From Candidatus Methanobinarius endosymbioticus (GTDB lineage Archaea; Methanobacteriota; Methanobacteria; Methanobacteriales; Methanobacteriaceae), in assembly GCA_003315655.1 (NCBI GenBank), contig NIZT01000025.1, positions 1 through 64,000 of the forward strand: a DNA stretch of 64,000 bases, in the 5' to 3' direction. The translations under genes and the position numbers were made by a program. The first letter of the stretch is position 1, and the number at the start of each line of letters is the position of its first letter. This document shows positions 45,113-55,997 of the stretch, piece after piece. The notes below the pieces were generated by a model, which saw only the letters and a list, made by a program, of their open reading frames with translations, had not been told where the DNA came from and made no database searches.

Positions 45113-45123
45113 ATTATATAATA
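45113..45123 (-). promoter_or_regulatory. TATA box of the cdh operon
   Basis: On the minus strand TTTATTATATAAT lies about 65 nt before the TTG start of cdhA, placing transcription start near 45090. Positional inference only. Confidence 0.45.
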
Positions 45124-45669
45124 AATATTATCAACATCAAAAACATGTATGATTTAATCAAGGGGAAATAAAATTTAATCAATATATTTTATAAATAAAC
45201 AGTTCCCAACCATGAATAATGAATTATAATATAATATTATAAAATAGTATAATTATACTTATAATTTAATATTAACAATATAAATTTTATAATTAATTGT
45301 AATTAATAATGATTTATAATGATATTTTATTTTAAATTTAAAGTATATATATTTTTTGTATTAACAATTTCTAAATAAATCTTACGTTAATTAAAATTAA
45401 TAAAAATGGAAAAAAAGAGCTCTTATTTAATAATTACATAAAATATTATTCTGATTTTTAATAGAATTATTGTTTTTATATTTATAAAAATATAAAAAAA
45501 GAAAATTTTTAAAAAGATATATTAATATTAACAAGACAATTGATTTAATTATTTTTGAGAAGCTACAAAAAGAGTTTATATATAGAAAAAATTATTGATA
45601 AAACAATTATCAAGAACTAACTTCAAATAATATAAAAATTAGGCTTTTCAGGCAATTTTTCAGTGAAAA
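45124..45669. other. AT-rich region upstream of the cdh operon
   Basis: About 545 bp with no ORF or RNA gene recognised. Convergent or upstream leaders for the flanking genes may lie here. Confidence 0.45.
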
Positions 45670-45992
45670 TTATATGTATTTTACCTTTTTTGCTTTTACA
45701 TTATACAAAAGTCTTATTTTTTTAAAATTATTGATATCATCATCTTTATACATCCCTATTTTGACCATGAGATTATCGTAATTTTTACCATCCACAGTTT
45801 CATATGTTTCATTAAATGTAATCTCCTTATTTTTTTCATTCCAAACAGTAGAAGAATGATTGTCGTCATCATAAGGAACAACACCTACATGTTCAGACCC
45901 TAATAATTTCATATTCCATACTAAAAAACTAATTGAAGAAATTACTATTACTATAATTAAAACTATAAAAATATTATATTATTTTTTTTCAA
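45670..45992 (-). pseudogene. Small membrane-anchored protein, frameshifted in its signal helix
   Basis: Reading from TTG at 45992 after a GGTGAT site gives KKNNIIF, then after a one-base shift in a T run (about 45963) IVLIIVIVISSISFLVWN, and then the open 80-aa part (MKLLGSEHVGVVPYDDDNHS...). The intact form would be an exported or membrane-anchored protein of about 107 aa with a WNEKNKEITFNETYETVDG domain. The family is not recognised. The remaining ORF lacks its signal and is probably dead. Confidence 0.55.
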
Positions 45993-46376
45993 TAAATCAC
46001 CTTTATTTTAATTAAATGTTAATATAATAGCAACAAAATGTTTATATCAAATATTATTTTAAATTAATAAATATAACTATATATAAATCTTTAACAACAA
46101 CTAATTGAGACGTCTACCTATATTTACATTTAATCAACTGCTATACATAAAACATATGCCAAAAACCAGCGCTATATCATTCAAAAAAAACAATTAACTT
46201 AATTTTAAAAATTACTACAAAAATTTGGCCTCCTATAAATTTAAATAATCTTCAAATAATTTATTTTATGTAATATAACCAATATAAAAAAAACATATAA
46301 CCAAGAAAAGCTAAAGCATCAGAATAATGATAATAAAAAGAAAAAAATGACCTATGAAATGTTTATACTAAGATCA
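45993..46376. other. Intergenic stretch
   Basis: A slightly less A/T-pure stretch (46100-46180) shows no coding frame or RNA fold I recognise; it may be a gene remnant beyond recognition. Confidence 0.35.
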
Positions 46377-46649
46377 TCAGTATAGAAACAAAATAGAAAA
46401 TATGAGATATAAAGAAACAAACCATGAACTGTTTATAACAATCTTATCACAAATTGATAAAGAAAAAATATAAAAAACAGCATACATAAGGATTATATTA
46501 AAAACAAAACATATATCTTCTAATGAAATATAACCCCTTACTTCGAATCCAAAATAGAAAAATAATAATACATCTATAATAATGAAATAAAAAAGAACAA
46601 CAAGGAATTCAAGAACATTTTTAACAAATTTTGGAAGAATTAAATCCAT
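46377..46649 (-). CDS. Hypothetical membrane protein, about 90 aa
   Basis: A very hydrophobic ORF with two or three membrane helices (FLVVLFYFIIIDVLLFFYF and FNIILMYAVFYIFSLSI). No family recognised. It lies at the 3' side of the decayed secretion/pilus genes and may itself be a fragment. A weak start context and isolation keep confidence low. Confidence 0.35.
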   Translation of the reverse strand: MDLILPKFVKNVLEFLVVLFYFIIIDVLLFFYFGFEVRGYISLEDICFVFNIILMYAVFYIFSLSICDKIVINSSWFVSLYLIFSILFLY

Positions 46650-46681
46650 TGTTACGATTTTTAAATACTTGTTTTCAGATT

Positions 46682-47070
46682 TTATTTTTGAATGGTCCTT
46701 ATTATAATCATTAAAGAAGTTATTATTATTAATATTATTATTATTTTTATAATTAGAATATAATTATTATTGTCTAAATTTTTAAGATTTAAACTTTCTA
46801 AATTATTTATATTATTAATATTATTATCATTAAATTGTTGAAATATTATTTCCTCTTCATTTTCAGAATTAATAAATATAATATCCTTAATTTTAGAAAA
46901 TATTCTATTAGAGAAAGTTTTATCCATATTATTCTTAATTATATTCTCATTTTCTTCAATATTATAGTTATTTCTATCTTTATTTCTGATTTTGTTTTCA
47001 TTTTCATTTTTAGAAATTATTGAAAAAAATATATTTCCAATTAAATGAAAAAATTTAAAAAATTAATTAA
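46682..47070 (-). pseudogene. Remnant next to pilus ATPase, possibly TadC-like
   Basis: A frame open upstream of the Met at 46927 reads FFHLIGNIFFSIISKNENEN and then IFSKIKDIIFINSENEEE, an Asn-rich linker, and a final membrane helix (YILIIKIIIILIIITSLMII). It has no start codon and is much shorter than a TadC membrane platform, but lies directly downstream of the secretion ATPase, where tadC normally sits. The identity is tentative, from position and the type of helix. Confidence 0.3.
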
Positions 47071-47156
47071 TAAATAATTTAATAAATAATTTGAAAAGAA
47101 AATTAAAAAATTTAATTAATATATCTGTTAGAAAAATAAAAAAATTAAATATTTTA

Positions 47157-48668
47157 TTAGTTATTTTCATTTAAAACACTTTCCAACACCTTTTCAGGAT
47201 TTAAATAATGATTTTCTATTATTGAACCTACATTTTTCATATATCTAATATTATTTTAAACTAAAAAATCTAAAACATTTTTTCTATTGATTATTTCATC
47301 TTTTAAATCATTAATTTAAATTCCTTTAAAATCATCTATATTTTGTAATGTATTACTTGAAATATAAATATTTTCAATTTCATCTGTTTTAGAATTCCAC
47401 TGAAAAATTTTATTCAATTGAATAGTTTCTTCTTCCATACCTACTACTTCAACTACTTCAGTAACTCTTCTAACTGAAAGCCCATCTGATCCATAGATTC
47501 TATTTTGCATTATAATAAAACCAATAGCTGAAATCATTGTATTTGGAACAGAAATTGGAGGATTTGTAAAGGGAGTTATTGTTTCTCTAGAACTATTTGA
47601 ATGTAATGTTACAAATCCAGAATGATCAGTATTGAGAGCTGTAAAAAGAGTTGTAGCTTCTTTTCCTCTAACTTCTCCTAAAATTATCCTATCAGGCCGT
47701 TGCCTTAGTGAGTTTTTTACAAGATCATCCATAGAAAGTTCTCCTTTATTTTCTATATTTGGAGGCCTTGTTTCCATTCTAAGAATATGTTTATGAGGTA
47801 TTTGAAGCTCAAGTGTATCTTCAATTGTTATAATTCACTCTCTAGGATTTATAAAAGCAGATAATGCATTGAGAGTAGTTGTTTTTCCAGAACTTGTTCC
47901 ACCAGAATAATAGCATTAGAAGGTTTAACTCCAAGTCCGTCTATACAAAGCCATAAAAAGCAGCTAAATCACAGTTTAAAGTATTTTGATTGATAATATC
48001 TATTATAGATAATGGATCTTTTTTAAATTTTCTAATAGTAATAGAAGGCCCATCTGCTGAAATTGGAGGAATAGTGCCATTAACTCTTGAATCAACAACA
48101 AGTCTTGCATCCAAAAGTGGAAATTCTTGATCTATTCTTCGGTTGATTTGACGAGCTATAGAATCAATAATCGATATAATTTCATCCGTTGTTTTAAAAA
48201 CTAAATTAGATTCCATCATTCCATGTTCTCTATGATAAACAAAAACCGGTTTGTTTACCCCATTAATCATGATTTCTTCAAGAAAATCATCTTTTATCAA
48301 TGGATCTATCTCACCATATCCAATAATACCTTCCAATAATCTTTTAGCTAATCTATCTAAATCATCTAGATTATTAAAATTATCATTATTTTCATAAGTT
48401 CTATTTTTCAAAAAATTTTTATATCATTCAATAAATTTAATTCATTTATTTGGAAAATGTCTCCTGAAGAAATTACTAAATCAACTAAACTTCCTCTTAA
48501 TTCTTCTAATAAAATTAATTCTTCTGTTGAAAAGCTTGGTTTAGCTAATTTATATATAGGAATAGTATTTTGATCACAATTACTAGTTTTACTAAAATTC
48601 TCCTTAATTTTATCATTAATTTCAAAATTGTCCCTTTTAAATTCTTTATTTTTGTTTAAAATATTCAT
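47157..48668 (-). pseudogene. Decayed type II/IV secretion (TadA-like) ATPase
   Basis: Fragments assemble into a pilus/archaellum-type hexameric ATPase of about 500 aa. The N-terminal part includes YKLAKPSFSTEELILLEEL. The middle has [20 protein letters not shown] and [14 protein letters not shown]. The Walker A region GGTSSGKTT is visible only after a frame change near 47910. [10 protein letters not shown], the Asp box, and [14 protein letters not shown], Walker B, follow. Lesions: a shift or stop near 48410, a stop or shift near 47941, TGA at 47835-47837 (normally Arg or Trp before I-I-T-I-E-D) and TAA codons near 47316 and 47260. It would have powered pilus assembly or protein export. Confidence 0.85.
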
Positions 48669-48799
48669 TATTTCACCATATAGAAATAGAATTTTAAAAT
48701 AATAAATAATAAAATAATACTTTTTATTATTATTTTAATAATATCAATAAAGTAAGATATAAAAGTAAGATATAAAGATATCAAAAACAAAATAATAGT

Positions 48800-49882
48800 A
48801 TGAATAAAAGAACATTTTCAAACAATCTAAAAACAGAGATTTTTGATAATTTATATTCTATTCCTACTGATGAATTAAACACTAATCAAAACATTGATAA
48901 ATATTTGTTCAATGATGAAAAATGTTTAAAATGTAATGAAAATCAACCTATATCTATTAAAAAATTTAAAAAAATAGAAGAACAATTAAATTTAAACGAA
49001 GTTGATAATAATTTTGGCAGATGCGAATGTGGAAAAAGACATATAGATATAGTAATGACTCATGTTTTAAAAATAATGAAAGAAGAAAATGTTGATTTAA
49101 AAAGGTTTAACCTTAGAAATGGAGCTATTCCTCTAATAACACCCATGACGAGTGAAACAAAGGGAGAATATATTGAAAAAAATTCTTTAATAATTTTACA
49201 TCCTAAATTAACTAAAAAGATAGCTAAAAGGATTTTAAATGAAATAAGTGAGGTTAAAGGAATTTTAAAAGGAGATAGTAAAAAAACTGTGGGAATGATA
49301 GATTCAAAAAGTGAAGAAATTACTTATAAACTAATTGGAGGGAATGATTTTAGATGTGACATTATTCAAAGTCCTATAGGAAATATAGCTATAAATAAAA
49401 TTCAACATTTAAGTTATTTAGAATTTCCTAAATCTATGGAAAATAAGATAATGAAACTGTGTAATTATCTAAAAACAAAACATTACACCCAAGAAGAAAT
49501 AGCAAATCTACGAATTCTTGACGGAACCTGTGGTAATGGAACTCTAGGAATATTTTTACTGAAATTAGGTGTTAAAAAAGTAATTTTTAATGATATTTGG
49601 AAACCATCTACAGTTATAACTTCTATCAATCTAAAATCTAATGGATTCAAAATAATTGAAGATAATTCCAATGATAAATCAAAAATTATCTCTGGAAAAG
49701 AATTTGAAGTTTTTAATTTTTCTATTGAAGAATTAGCTGAAAATATACTTAAAAATAATTTAGATATAAATATGGACAATTTAAAATTTGATATTTGTAT
49801 ATTAGACTGTTTCCCCAATGCAAATATTGAAGATTTTGAAAATATAGCTAGACTGATATCTAAAGACATATTTATTATTTGA
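48800..49882 (+). CDS. SAM-dependent methyltransferase with N-terminal Cys pairs
   Basis: A 360-aa protein. The N-terminal third has CLKCNENQP and CECGKRH, likely a zinc ribbon. Residues about 240-255 hold LDGTCGNGTLGIFLLKLG, the SAM-binding motif I. FNDIWKPSTVITSINLKSNG follows as motif II, and DICILDCFP resembles motif IV. The substrate is unknown. It is the only intact gene in a stretch of decayed genes (45.7-55.7 kb), which suggests a function under selection. Ends with TGA. Confidence 0.7.
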   Translation: MNKRTFSNNLKTEIFDNLYSIPTDELNTNQNIDKYLFNDEKCLKCNENQPISIKKFKKIEEQLNLNEVDNNFGRCECGKRHIDIVMTHVLKIMKEENVDLKRFNLRNGAIPLITPMTSETKGEYIEKNSLIILHPKLTKKIAKRILNEISEVKGILKGDSKKTVGMIDSKSEEITYKLIGGNDFRCDIIQSPIGNIAINKIQHLSYLEFPKSMENKIMKLCNYLKTKHYTQEEIANLRILDGTCGNGTLGIFLLKLGVKKVIFNDIWKPSTVITSINLKSNGFKIIEDNSNDKSKIISGKEFEVFNFSIEELAENILKNNLDINMDNLKFDICILDCFPNANIEDFENIARLISKDIFII

Positions 49883-49918
49883 TTGTATAATCGATTTCTT
49901 TAAAAAATTCTTCTAAAA

Positions 49919-50176
49919 TCAATCTATCTTGTTTTTCATTATGAATAGACTCATCAAATAAAATAAATAATAATTTATAGTATTTTTAACAATTATAGAT
50001 ATTATGATTACAATAGGTTCAATAGAACAAGTTCCAGCTTTACTTTTATTAGAAGATATAATAGAAGATTTATAAAAAGGATATAATTTAAAATTACCTA
50101 TTTCAATACATTCTGAAATAAAATTTTCTTTAAATGATTTAGGTCTTAATAGTACTTGATTTTTATTTTTAAGCAT
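49919..50176 (-). other. Unidentified open fragment
   Basis: An 85-codon open frame (MLKNKNQVLLRPKSFKENFI...) that overlaps the 3' end of the decayed DUF2953 gene by a few bases and ends in TGA. I recognise no domain. In-frame residues FGVQGDCLI lie just upstream, after a TGA, so it may be part of a larger broken gene. Confidence 0.25.
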
Positions 50177-50786
50177 TATTAAACAATCTCCTTGAACTCC
50201 AAATCAGTTTAATCATGTCTTTTTTGTTAGTAACTTTAATAAATTTCTTATAGGTTTAAAAAGATTTATATGGAATATTATTTCACTTTGAAAATTTATA
50301 GTTTCTTTAGTAAAAGTAGGCTCCATATAAATTAAAACTTTCTGATAAATTTTGAATAGCTGAAAAAGCCCAGATAAGACCAACTAAATTCACTGTATCA
50401 GCATAACTGGAAAATCCTATTTTTAAATCTGTTTTAAATGAGTTTAATTTAATAGACCGAAGACATACAATAATAAAATCAATTATATCATCGAAATTTT
50501 TTTAAAAAGTGATAACAATGATTTAAATTTTTTCCATTGAAATTTATTAATTGTTATTATCCTTATTTTTATTTTTATCAGACTTTTTTCTATCAGAATT
50601 ATCATCTTTAAGATCAGGATATTTTTTAGAAAAAATTTTCATAAAGATCCATCTTATCTCAATACATCCCTCAAAATCATTTTCATTTTTATTTAATTTG
50701 ATTTTAACATTTAATCCAAAAAATAAGAGCATAAATATTAATATGATTAATAAAATAGATATCAATAGTATTATTTCAAGAATCAT
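50169..50786 (-). pseudogene. Decayed DUF2953 membrane protein
   Basis: The first 79 aa (one membrane helix ILLISILLIILIFMLLFF, then VKIKLNKNENDFEGCIEIRW) are followed by stops. In other frames come SYADTVNLVGLIWAFSAIQN, YMEPTFTKETINFQSEI and IFHINLFKPIRNLLKLL, the pattern of DUF2953 proteins. At least two frameshifts separate the pieces. In methanogens and spore formers this family lies beside GerW/YtfJ, as it does here. Function unknown. Confidence 0.6.
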
Positions 50787-50861
50787 ATTAACGATACCAA
50801 TATTTAATTATAAAATATAAAAAATAATAAAAGTGAATAAAATAAAAAATAAATAGATTAT

Positions 50862-51304
50862 TTATTCTATATCAGTCACTTCATCTACATTTTCATTAAA
50901 GTTTTATGGATTATTAGGATCAGCTTCTTTATTTGCATTATATGTTTCTATTATTTCTTTTATTATATCAGTTACTAAAATTTCTAATTTAGATATTGCT
51001 CTACTGGTTTCATTGCCTTCAGTTAAGTTTAAAACTCTAATTCCTTCCATTCCTTTAGAATTTTTATCAACAACTACGATGGAAATAGGTTCTATTCCAG
51101 CTGCTGCCCCGAACCATAACCACTATTACCTTCTGAATTTTTTCCTTGTCCAGCTCCAAAACCTAATCCCCATTTCATAAATGGAATTAATATTTTATCT
51201 TCAGTTTCTATAGGATCACCGACAAGATTTTTAACATTTATCAATCCTTTTAATTCTTCTACAGTTTCTTTGATTGGATTTTTCTGCACCCATTGTTCAT
51301 TCAC
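50862..51304 (-). pseudogene. Decayed GerW/YtfJ-family protein
   Basis: The ORF MNEQWVQKNPIKETVEELKG continues to GYGSG; then one G appears to be missing from a GGGG run near 51108. After that the proper frame reads AAAGIEPISIVVVDKNSKG and a helical tail ending in VTDIE. A TAA near 50908 interrupts the tail. The G-rich, AAAGIEP and valine-rich strand pattern is that of YtfJ/GerW proteins. Its function in archaea is unknown. Confidence 0.7.
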
Positions 51305-51325
51305 CTTATATATTTATGAATATAA

Positions 51326-51441
51326 AAAAACTTTCTCATTTTAGATATTAAAATTTAGATATTGTTTTGAATATAATTAGAAATTTATTATAAATAATAA
51401 AAAATAACTATTATTTTACTATCTAAAATGAGAAAGTTTTT
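51326..51441. repeat. Perfect 21-bp inverted repeat with 74-bp loop
   Basis: 51326-51346 (ends CTCATTTTAGAT) and 51421-51441 (begins ATCTAAAATGAG) are exact reverse complements. The unit of 116 bp lies between the 5' end of the GerW-like pseudogene and the 3' end of the P-type ATPase pseudogene. It could be a bidirectional structured terminator or a small mobile hairpin. Confidence 0.6.
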
Positions 51442-51683
51442 ATGAAATATTAATTTTAATATAATTTGTTTTAACATTATAATTAAATAATATAATTTTA
51501 AAATATTAGTAAAAACATGAAAAATGAATTAAATTATATCTAAGATTATAACTAAATTATAAGATCTAATTATAAAATATTAAAACTATATAAAAATAAA
51601 AAAAGAAGAAGTAAATTATTTTTATAATAATTATTTTTTAAATAATTATTATCTAAAAATAACTTTTCTAAACTATGCTATTT

Positions 51684-53756
51684 CTAAAATAGGTATTTTC
51701 TAAAATATGTTATTTCTAATATATAATATTCCTCTAAACATTTTCTTGTACTTAAAGCCACAATACCTACGGTTGAAAGATTATGAACCAATGAAAGAGG
51801 TTGAAGGACTTATAACACCAGTTATTCCTAAAACAATAAAAGAAGTGTTAATAGATAATATTGCATGATAATTATCATCAATTTTATCTAACATTCTTTG
51901 ACTCAAAACTCTAAGTGTTACTAATTCATATAAATCATCAGAAAGTAAAGATATATCTGCAACTTCTCTTGCAATATCAGAAGAGTCTTTCATAGCTACA
52001 GAGACATCAGCTGCAGATAATGCAGTAGAATCATTGATCCCATCTCCAACCATGATAACTTTACCAAATTCTTTTTGAAGATCTTCGACTATAGCAGCTT
52101 TGTCTTCAGGAAGAACTTGAGATCTAAAAGTGGTTATTCCCAACTCTTCTGAAACATGTTTTGCAGCATTTTCACTATCTCCGTTAATAATATAAAGTTT
52201 TCAATACCTAAATTCTTTAATTTCTCAATTAGTTTTTTAGATGCTTTACGTATAAGATCCTCTATACAAATGATACCCTCTAATTTCCCATCCATTGCAA
52301 AAAATATTGTAGAATATTCTTCAATATTTTCATCAATCAATTTTTGCTGTTTTTTAGTTATAGAAACTTTTTCATCTTCAAAGATAAAATGAGCATTTCC
52401 AATTAATGCTTTTTTATCATCAAATGTAGTAGAAATCCCATGTGCAACAATATATTCAACCTCAGCATGATATTATTTTTGCTACTTCTGGACATGCTTT
52501 TGTTAAAGTTCCTGTTTTATCAAAAAACATTGTTTTAGCTTGTGCAAAATTTTCCAAATATTTTCCACCTTTAATCATGATTTTATGATTCGAAGCTTCT
52601 TCCATTACAGAAATTCCTGAAATAGAAGTGGCCAATTTTATTGCACATGAGTAGTCTACCATAAGAACAAAAAGGGCTTTTACAGAATTTCTAGTTAATA
52701 AATATGTAGCAGCCGTGACAAATAAACTAAATGGAACAATTGAATCAGCTAAATTTTCTGCTTTACTTTGAACACTTGCTTTCAAATTTTCAGAATAATT
52801 TTCAATCATTTCAACTATTTTATTTATCCTAGTTTCTTCATCAATTGCTTTAACTTCAACAACAATAGAACCTTCATCAACAACTGTGCTTGCATGTACA
52901 GTTTTTCCATTCATTTATGAACAGATAAAGGTTCTCCTGTCATTGAAAATTCGTTGATGAGAGCTTCCCCACTAGTTATAACTCCATCAACAGGTATTAA
53001 TCCGCCACTACGAATTCTGATTCTATCCCCTCTATTTATTTCTATAAAAGGCACTGAAACTTCTTGTTCTTTATTACAATTTGATTCAAGTTTTTTTGAT
53101 TCTAAATCATTTTCTTTATTTAATTCATCAAGATTATCTTCATCAGTAACTAACCAAACAGTATCAATGTTTATAGCTAAACTAGATTTTAATGTATTTT
53201 TAGTTCTTTTAACTGTGTATTCTTCTAATAGATCTGCTAAAGATACGCAAAAAATTACAGAACTCGTAGAACTGAATGATTTCATTAAAAATGAACCTAA
53301 AATAGCCACTGAATCAAGTAATGAAACATCCATTCGAAAATGCCACAAACTTTTTAGTCCTGCTTTTATAAATGGTAGAGAATAATATAAAATCTTAATA
53401 ATTTCTATTGGATGAGGAACAAATAATTTAACTATAATTCTCTCAATGATCATTTTAGTTAATTTCAGTTGAAAATTTGAGTCAATTTTTGCAAGAAGCT
53501 CCAATTCGCTAGGTTCTGCTTCTTTAACATCTTCAATTCCAATTTCTCTGATGAAATTGAGAATATCAAATTTTTTAGTAATATCAGTATATTCAATTAA
53601 TAAACTTCCATTAAGATGTGAACTTCTTACTTTATCAATAAATTCCATATTTGAGAGTAAATTAGATATTCCATATCCCTTTTTTTCTGTAAACGCATAT
53701 TTACCACAACGAACTCTAAGTCTATTGGGAAAATCATGCAAAATTTCATATTTCAT
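51684..53756 (-). pseudogene. Decayed heavy-metal P-type ATPase (probable Mn/Fe exporter type)
   Basis: Fragments assemble into a P1B-type ATPase of about 690 aa. The N-terminal HMA-like domain includes FPNRLRVRCGKYAF. The actuator is MTGEPLSVHK. The membrane metal site DYSCAIKLAT has SCA instead of CPC. MFFDKTGTLTK is the phosphorylation site, and the hinge reads VGDGINDSTALSAADVSVAM. Frameshifts occur near 52914, 52465 (with probable missing sequence), 52345, 52140 and 51785. The SC(A) site and neighbouring DUF6110 recall CtpC-like Mn transporters. It is preceded by DtxR-type operators upstream of DUF6110. Confidence 0.82.
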
Positions 53757-53874
53757 GAATTATCTCACTATTAATCTTTATATAATTTAATTACATACAT
53801 TTAATTATATATTAAAATTTAAATTATACACTAAATAAAGTAATAAAAACAAAAATAGTGTCTAAATAATCTAA

Positions 53875-54165
53875 TTAGTTAGATATCTGTTTCTTTTTTT
53901 CATTTTTGACTTCAACAGCATATACATCTTTTTTAGTTTTTGCTTAAAATCTTATATCTTCAACATTATCTTTTACATCTTGAAAAGCTTTTTCAGCTTG
54001 ATCTCGAAGTTCTATTATTTTTGCAGCTGTTTTGACACAAAATTTTTTTGTTGAATCACTCCCAAATATCTTTTTAGCAGCTATAGCTAAAATAGCTCCT
54101 CCAGCAAATAATAATAAGCTTTTATGTTTAACTACTTTATCTAATTTTTTTTCATATTGAATCAT
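53875..54165 (-). pseudogene. DUF6110 family membrane protein, truncated by TAA
   Basis: The open part (73 aa) has a short helix LLLFAGGAILAIAAKKIF and KFCVKTAAKIIELRDQAEKAF, typical of DUF6110 proteins found beside metal P-type ATPases. A TAA at 53944-53946 is followed in frame by AKTKKDVYAVEVKNEKKKQI to the next TAA at 53875, so I regard the early stop as a nonsense mutation. The short form might still fold, since the core is complete. Same strand and regulon as the decayed ATPase. Confidence 0.6.
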
Positions 54166-54244
54166 CTCCTTTTTTATGATATTAAAATCATTTTACCATT
54201 AATATTTTAAAAACAACATTTAAAATGACATTTTAAAAAAATAG

Positions 54245-54279
54245 TTAGGCATTCCTAATTTTTATTTAGGTAATCCTAA
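54245..54279 (-). promoter_or_regulatory. Tandem DtxR/MDR1-type operators (TTAGG-N4-CCTAA)
   Basis: Two palindromes, TTAGGCATTCCTAA at 54245-54258 and TTAGGTAATCCTAA at 54266-54279, are spaced 21 bp apart (two helical turns). TTAGG-N4-CCTAA is the classic half-site form bound by DtxR/IdeR/MDR1 iron- or manganese-dependent repressors. They lie just downstream of a likely TATA element (TTTAAATA on the minus strand, near 54297-54304), covering the expected start site of the DUF6110/P-type ATPase unit. Binding is inferred. Confidence 0.65.
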
Positions 54280-54384
54280 ATTAGTTGAAATAAGTATTTA
54301 AATCTTTCGAAGAGATATTTTTCTAATAGAATAATAAAAAAGAACTAATTAATAATAATTTTAATCAAAAAATAAAAAATGAAT

Positions 54385-55658
54385 TTAAAAAATAAAAAAA
54401 TCAAAAAACATACCATAATAAACCACCATATCAGGAATTATTAAAACTCCCATTAAATTAGATTTACCTACGTTTACATAATGAAAAATTAATCCCATAG
54501 CGGTTGAAGTAATCAGAGCTAAAATTATATACAAAATAGGTCTCTTATAAATAAAGGTGAATAAATATAAAATAATTATCATTAAAATAATCACTGAAAT
54601 TGAGAGCGTTTCATAGTCAATATTTTGCATTAATTTAGAAAATCCATCTCCTAATTTTAAACAAAGTATTAAAGATATTGAAACAGCTACAAGTCCTGCA
54701 AAAGTAAAAATTAAGAGATGTGAAACTGTAAAAGTAGGTATCAAATAATTCATATACACAGCAATACCGCTTCGAGGGTTGCCAATTAAATAAATACATA
54801 TAAGCGAAAACAAGGTATTTGAAGTGTTTAGTCCACTGATAGCTGTTAAAAATTGACAGTGTCATCTCCTCCATCTCCTCCTGCAACACTCTGAGCTATT
54901 ACACTTCCTTGAGCAGGAAAAAATCCCGGTAAAAATCCTAAAATAGAAGCAGCTATTCCCCCGCAAGAATTCCTCTTAACATATTTCCATTGAGTTCAAG
55001 ATCATGAAACTTATTTTGATGAGGAATAAAAGAACTATCATTTAAACTAAATAAAATAGTACTAATTCCAAATAATCCTGAAAATATACACATCATAGAA
55101 AGTCCTGATGAAATAGGTGTTTGGAATATAGTCCAACCTAGTAATCCAGAAAATATAAAAAGAACAGAGGCCCATAAAAATTTATTAATTTCATTATTTA
55201 ATTTCCAAAGTAAATATATTGAAACAACAAGAAAAATTATGAAAGTATAAGGTTTTATTAATTCTTGAGTGCCGGCAATACTACTGCAAAAATAGGAAGA
55301 CATTATATAATCACAATTATTGCTCCAAATCCACCAATAGACACGATTCTTATAGTTTCTTTTGATCTTTCTTCAAGAACCATTTTATGCCTGGTAAATA
55401 GATACAGCTGTGCCTTCTTCAGGAACTCCTAAAAGCATAGAAAGTACAAACTCGATTAATGCATGAGCAATAGACATAGTCACCATGAATATACATAAAA
55501 ACTCTGGTGAAAATATTCCTAATAAAAATGAAGATGAAGCAAAAATTATTGTTGTTGCAGTGTTTAACATGTATCCCTGGAATCATTCCAGTAATTGCAC
55601 CACAAATAATACCTAAAAAGCAAGCAAAAATAAGATATATCGTCTTTATCACACTCAC
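54385..55658 (-). pseudogene. Decayed tripartite-tricarboxylate-transporter-like permease (TctA/DUF112)
   Basis: Fragments rebuild a membrane protein of about 400 aa with about ten helices. The start is MSVIKTIYLIFACFLGIICG. GAITGMIPGIHVNTATTI is the characteristic TctA glycine motif. LSMLLGVPEEGTAVSI and [20 protein letters not shown] follow, and then a C-terminal helix bundle to DFFIF. Frame changes near 55565, 55385-55300, 54960 and 54830 prevent translation. The substrate was probably an organic anion, but archaeal members are untested. Confidence 0.72.
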
Positions 55659-55997
55659 TAATATATTTTTAACATATTTTTTTTATATTAAAATGAAAAA
55701 TTAAATGAAAAAAACAAAACTTAAAACTTTAAAACAAATTTTAAATTAATATAAATTAACTAAGCCGAAATAAAACTAAATTATTTTATAAAATTAATAT
55801 AAAATAAATAATCTCGAAATAACTTAAATTAATTTATAATAAATTTAAAAAAATAAAAATAAAATGCAGCTAAATAAAATGTAGTTATATAAGAATAAGT
55901 TAAATAAAACAAATATTTAATATTCTATTAAATATTTGATATAATTGATTATAATTAAATTACTCATTTAATCAAAAAAAATAATGTAATGAAAAAA
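55659..55997. other. AT-rich intergenic stretch
   Basis: Spacer between the decayed permease and ef1B. A/T runs only; probable terminator for ef1B on the minus strand near 55960-55990. Confidence 0.45.
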
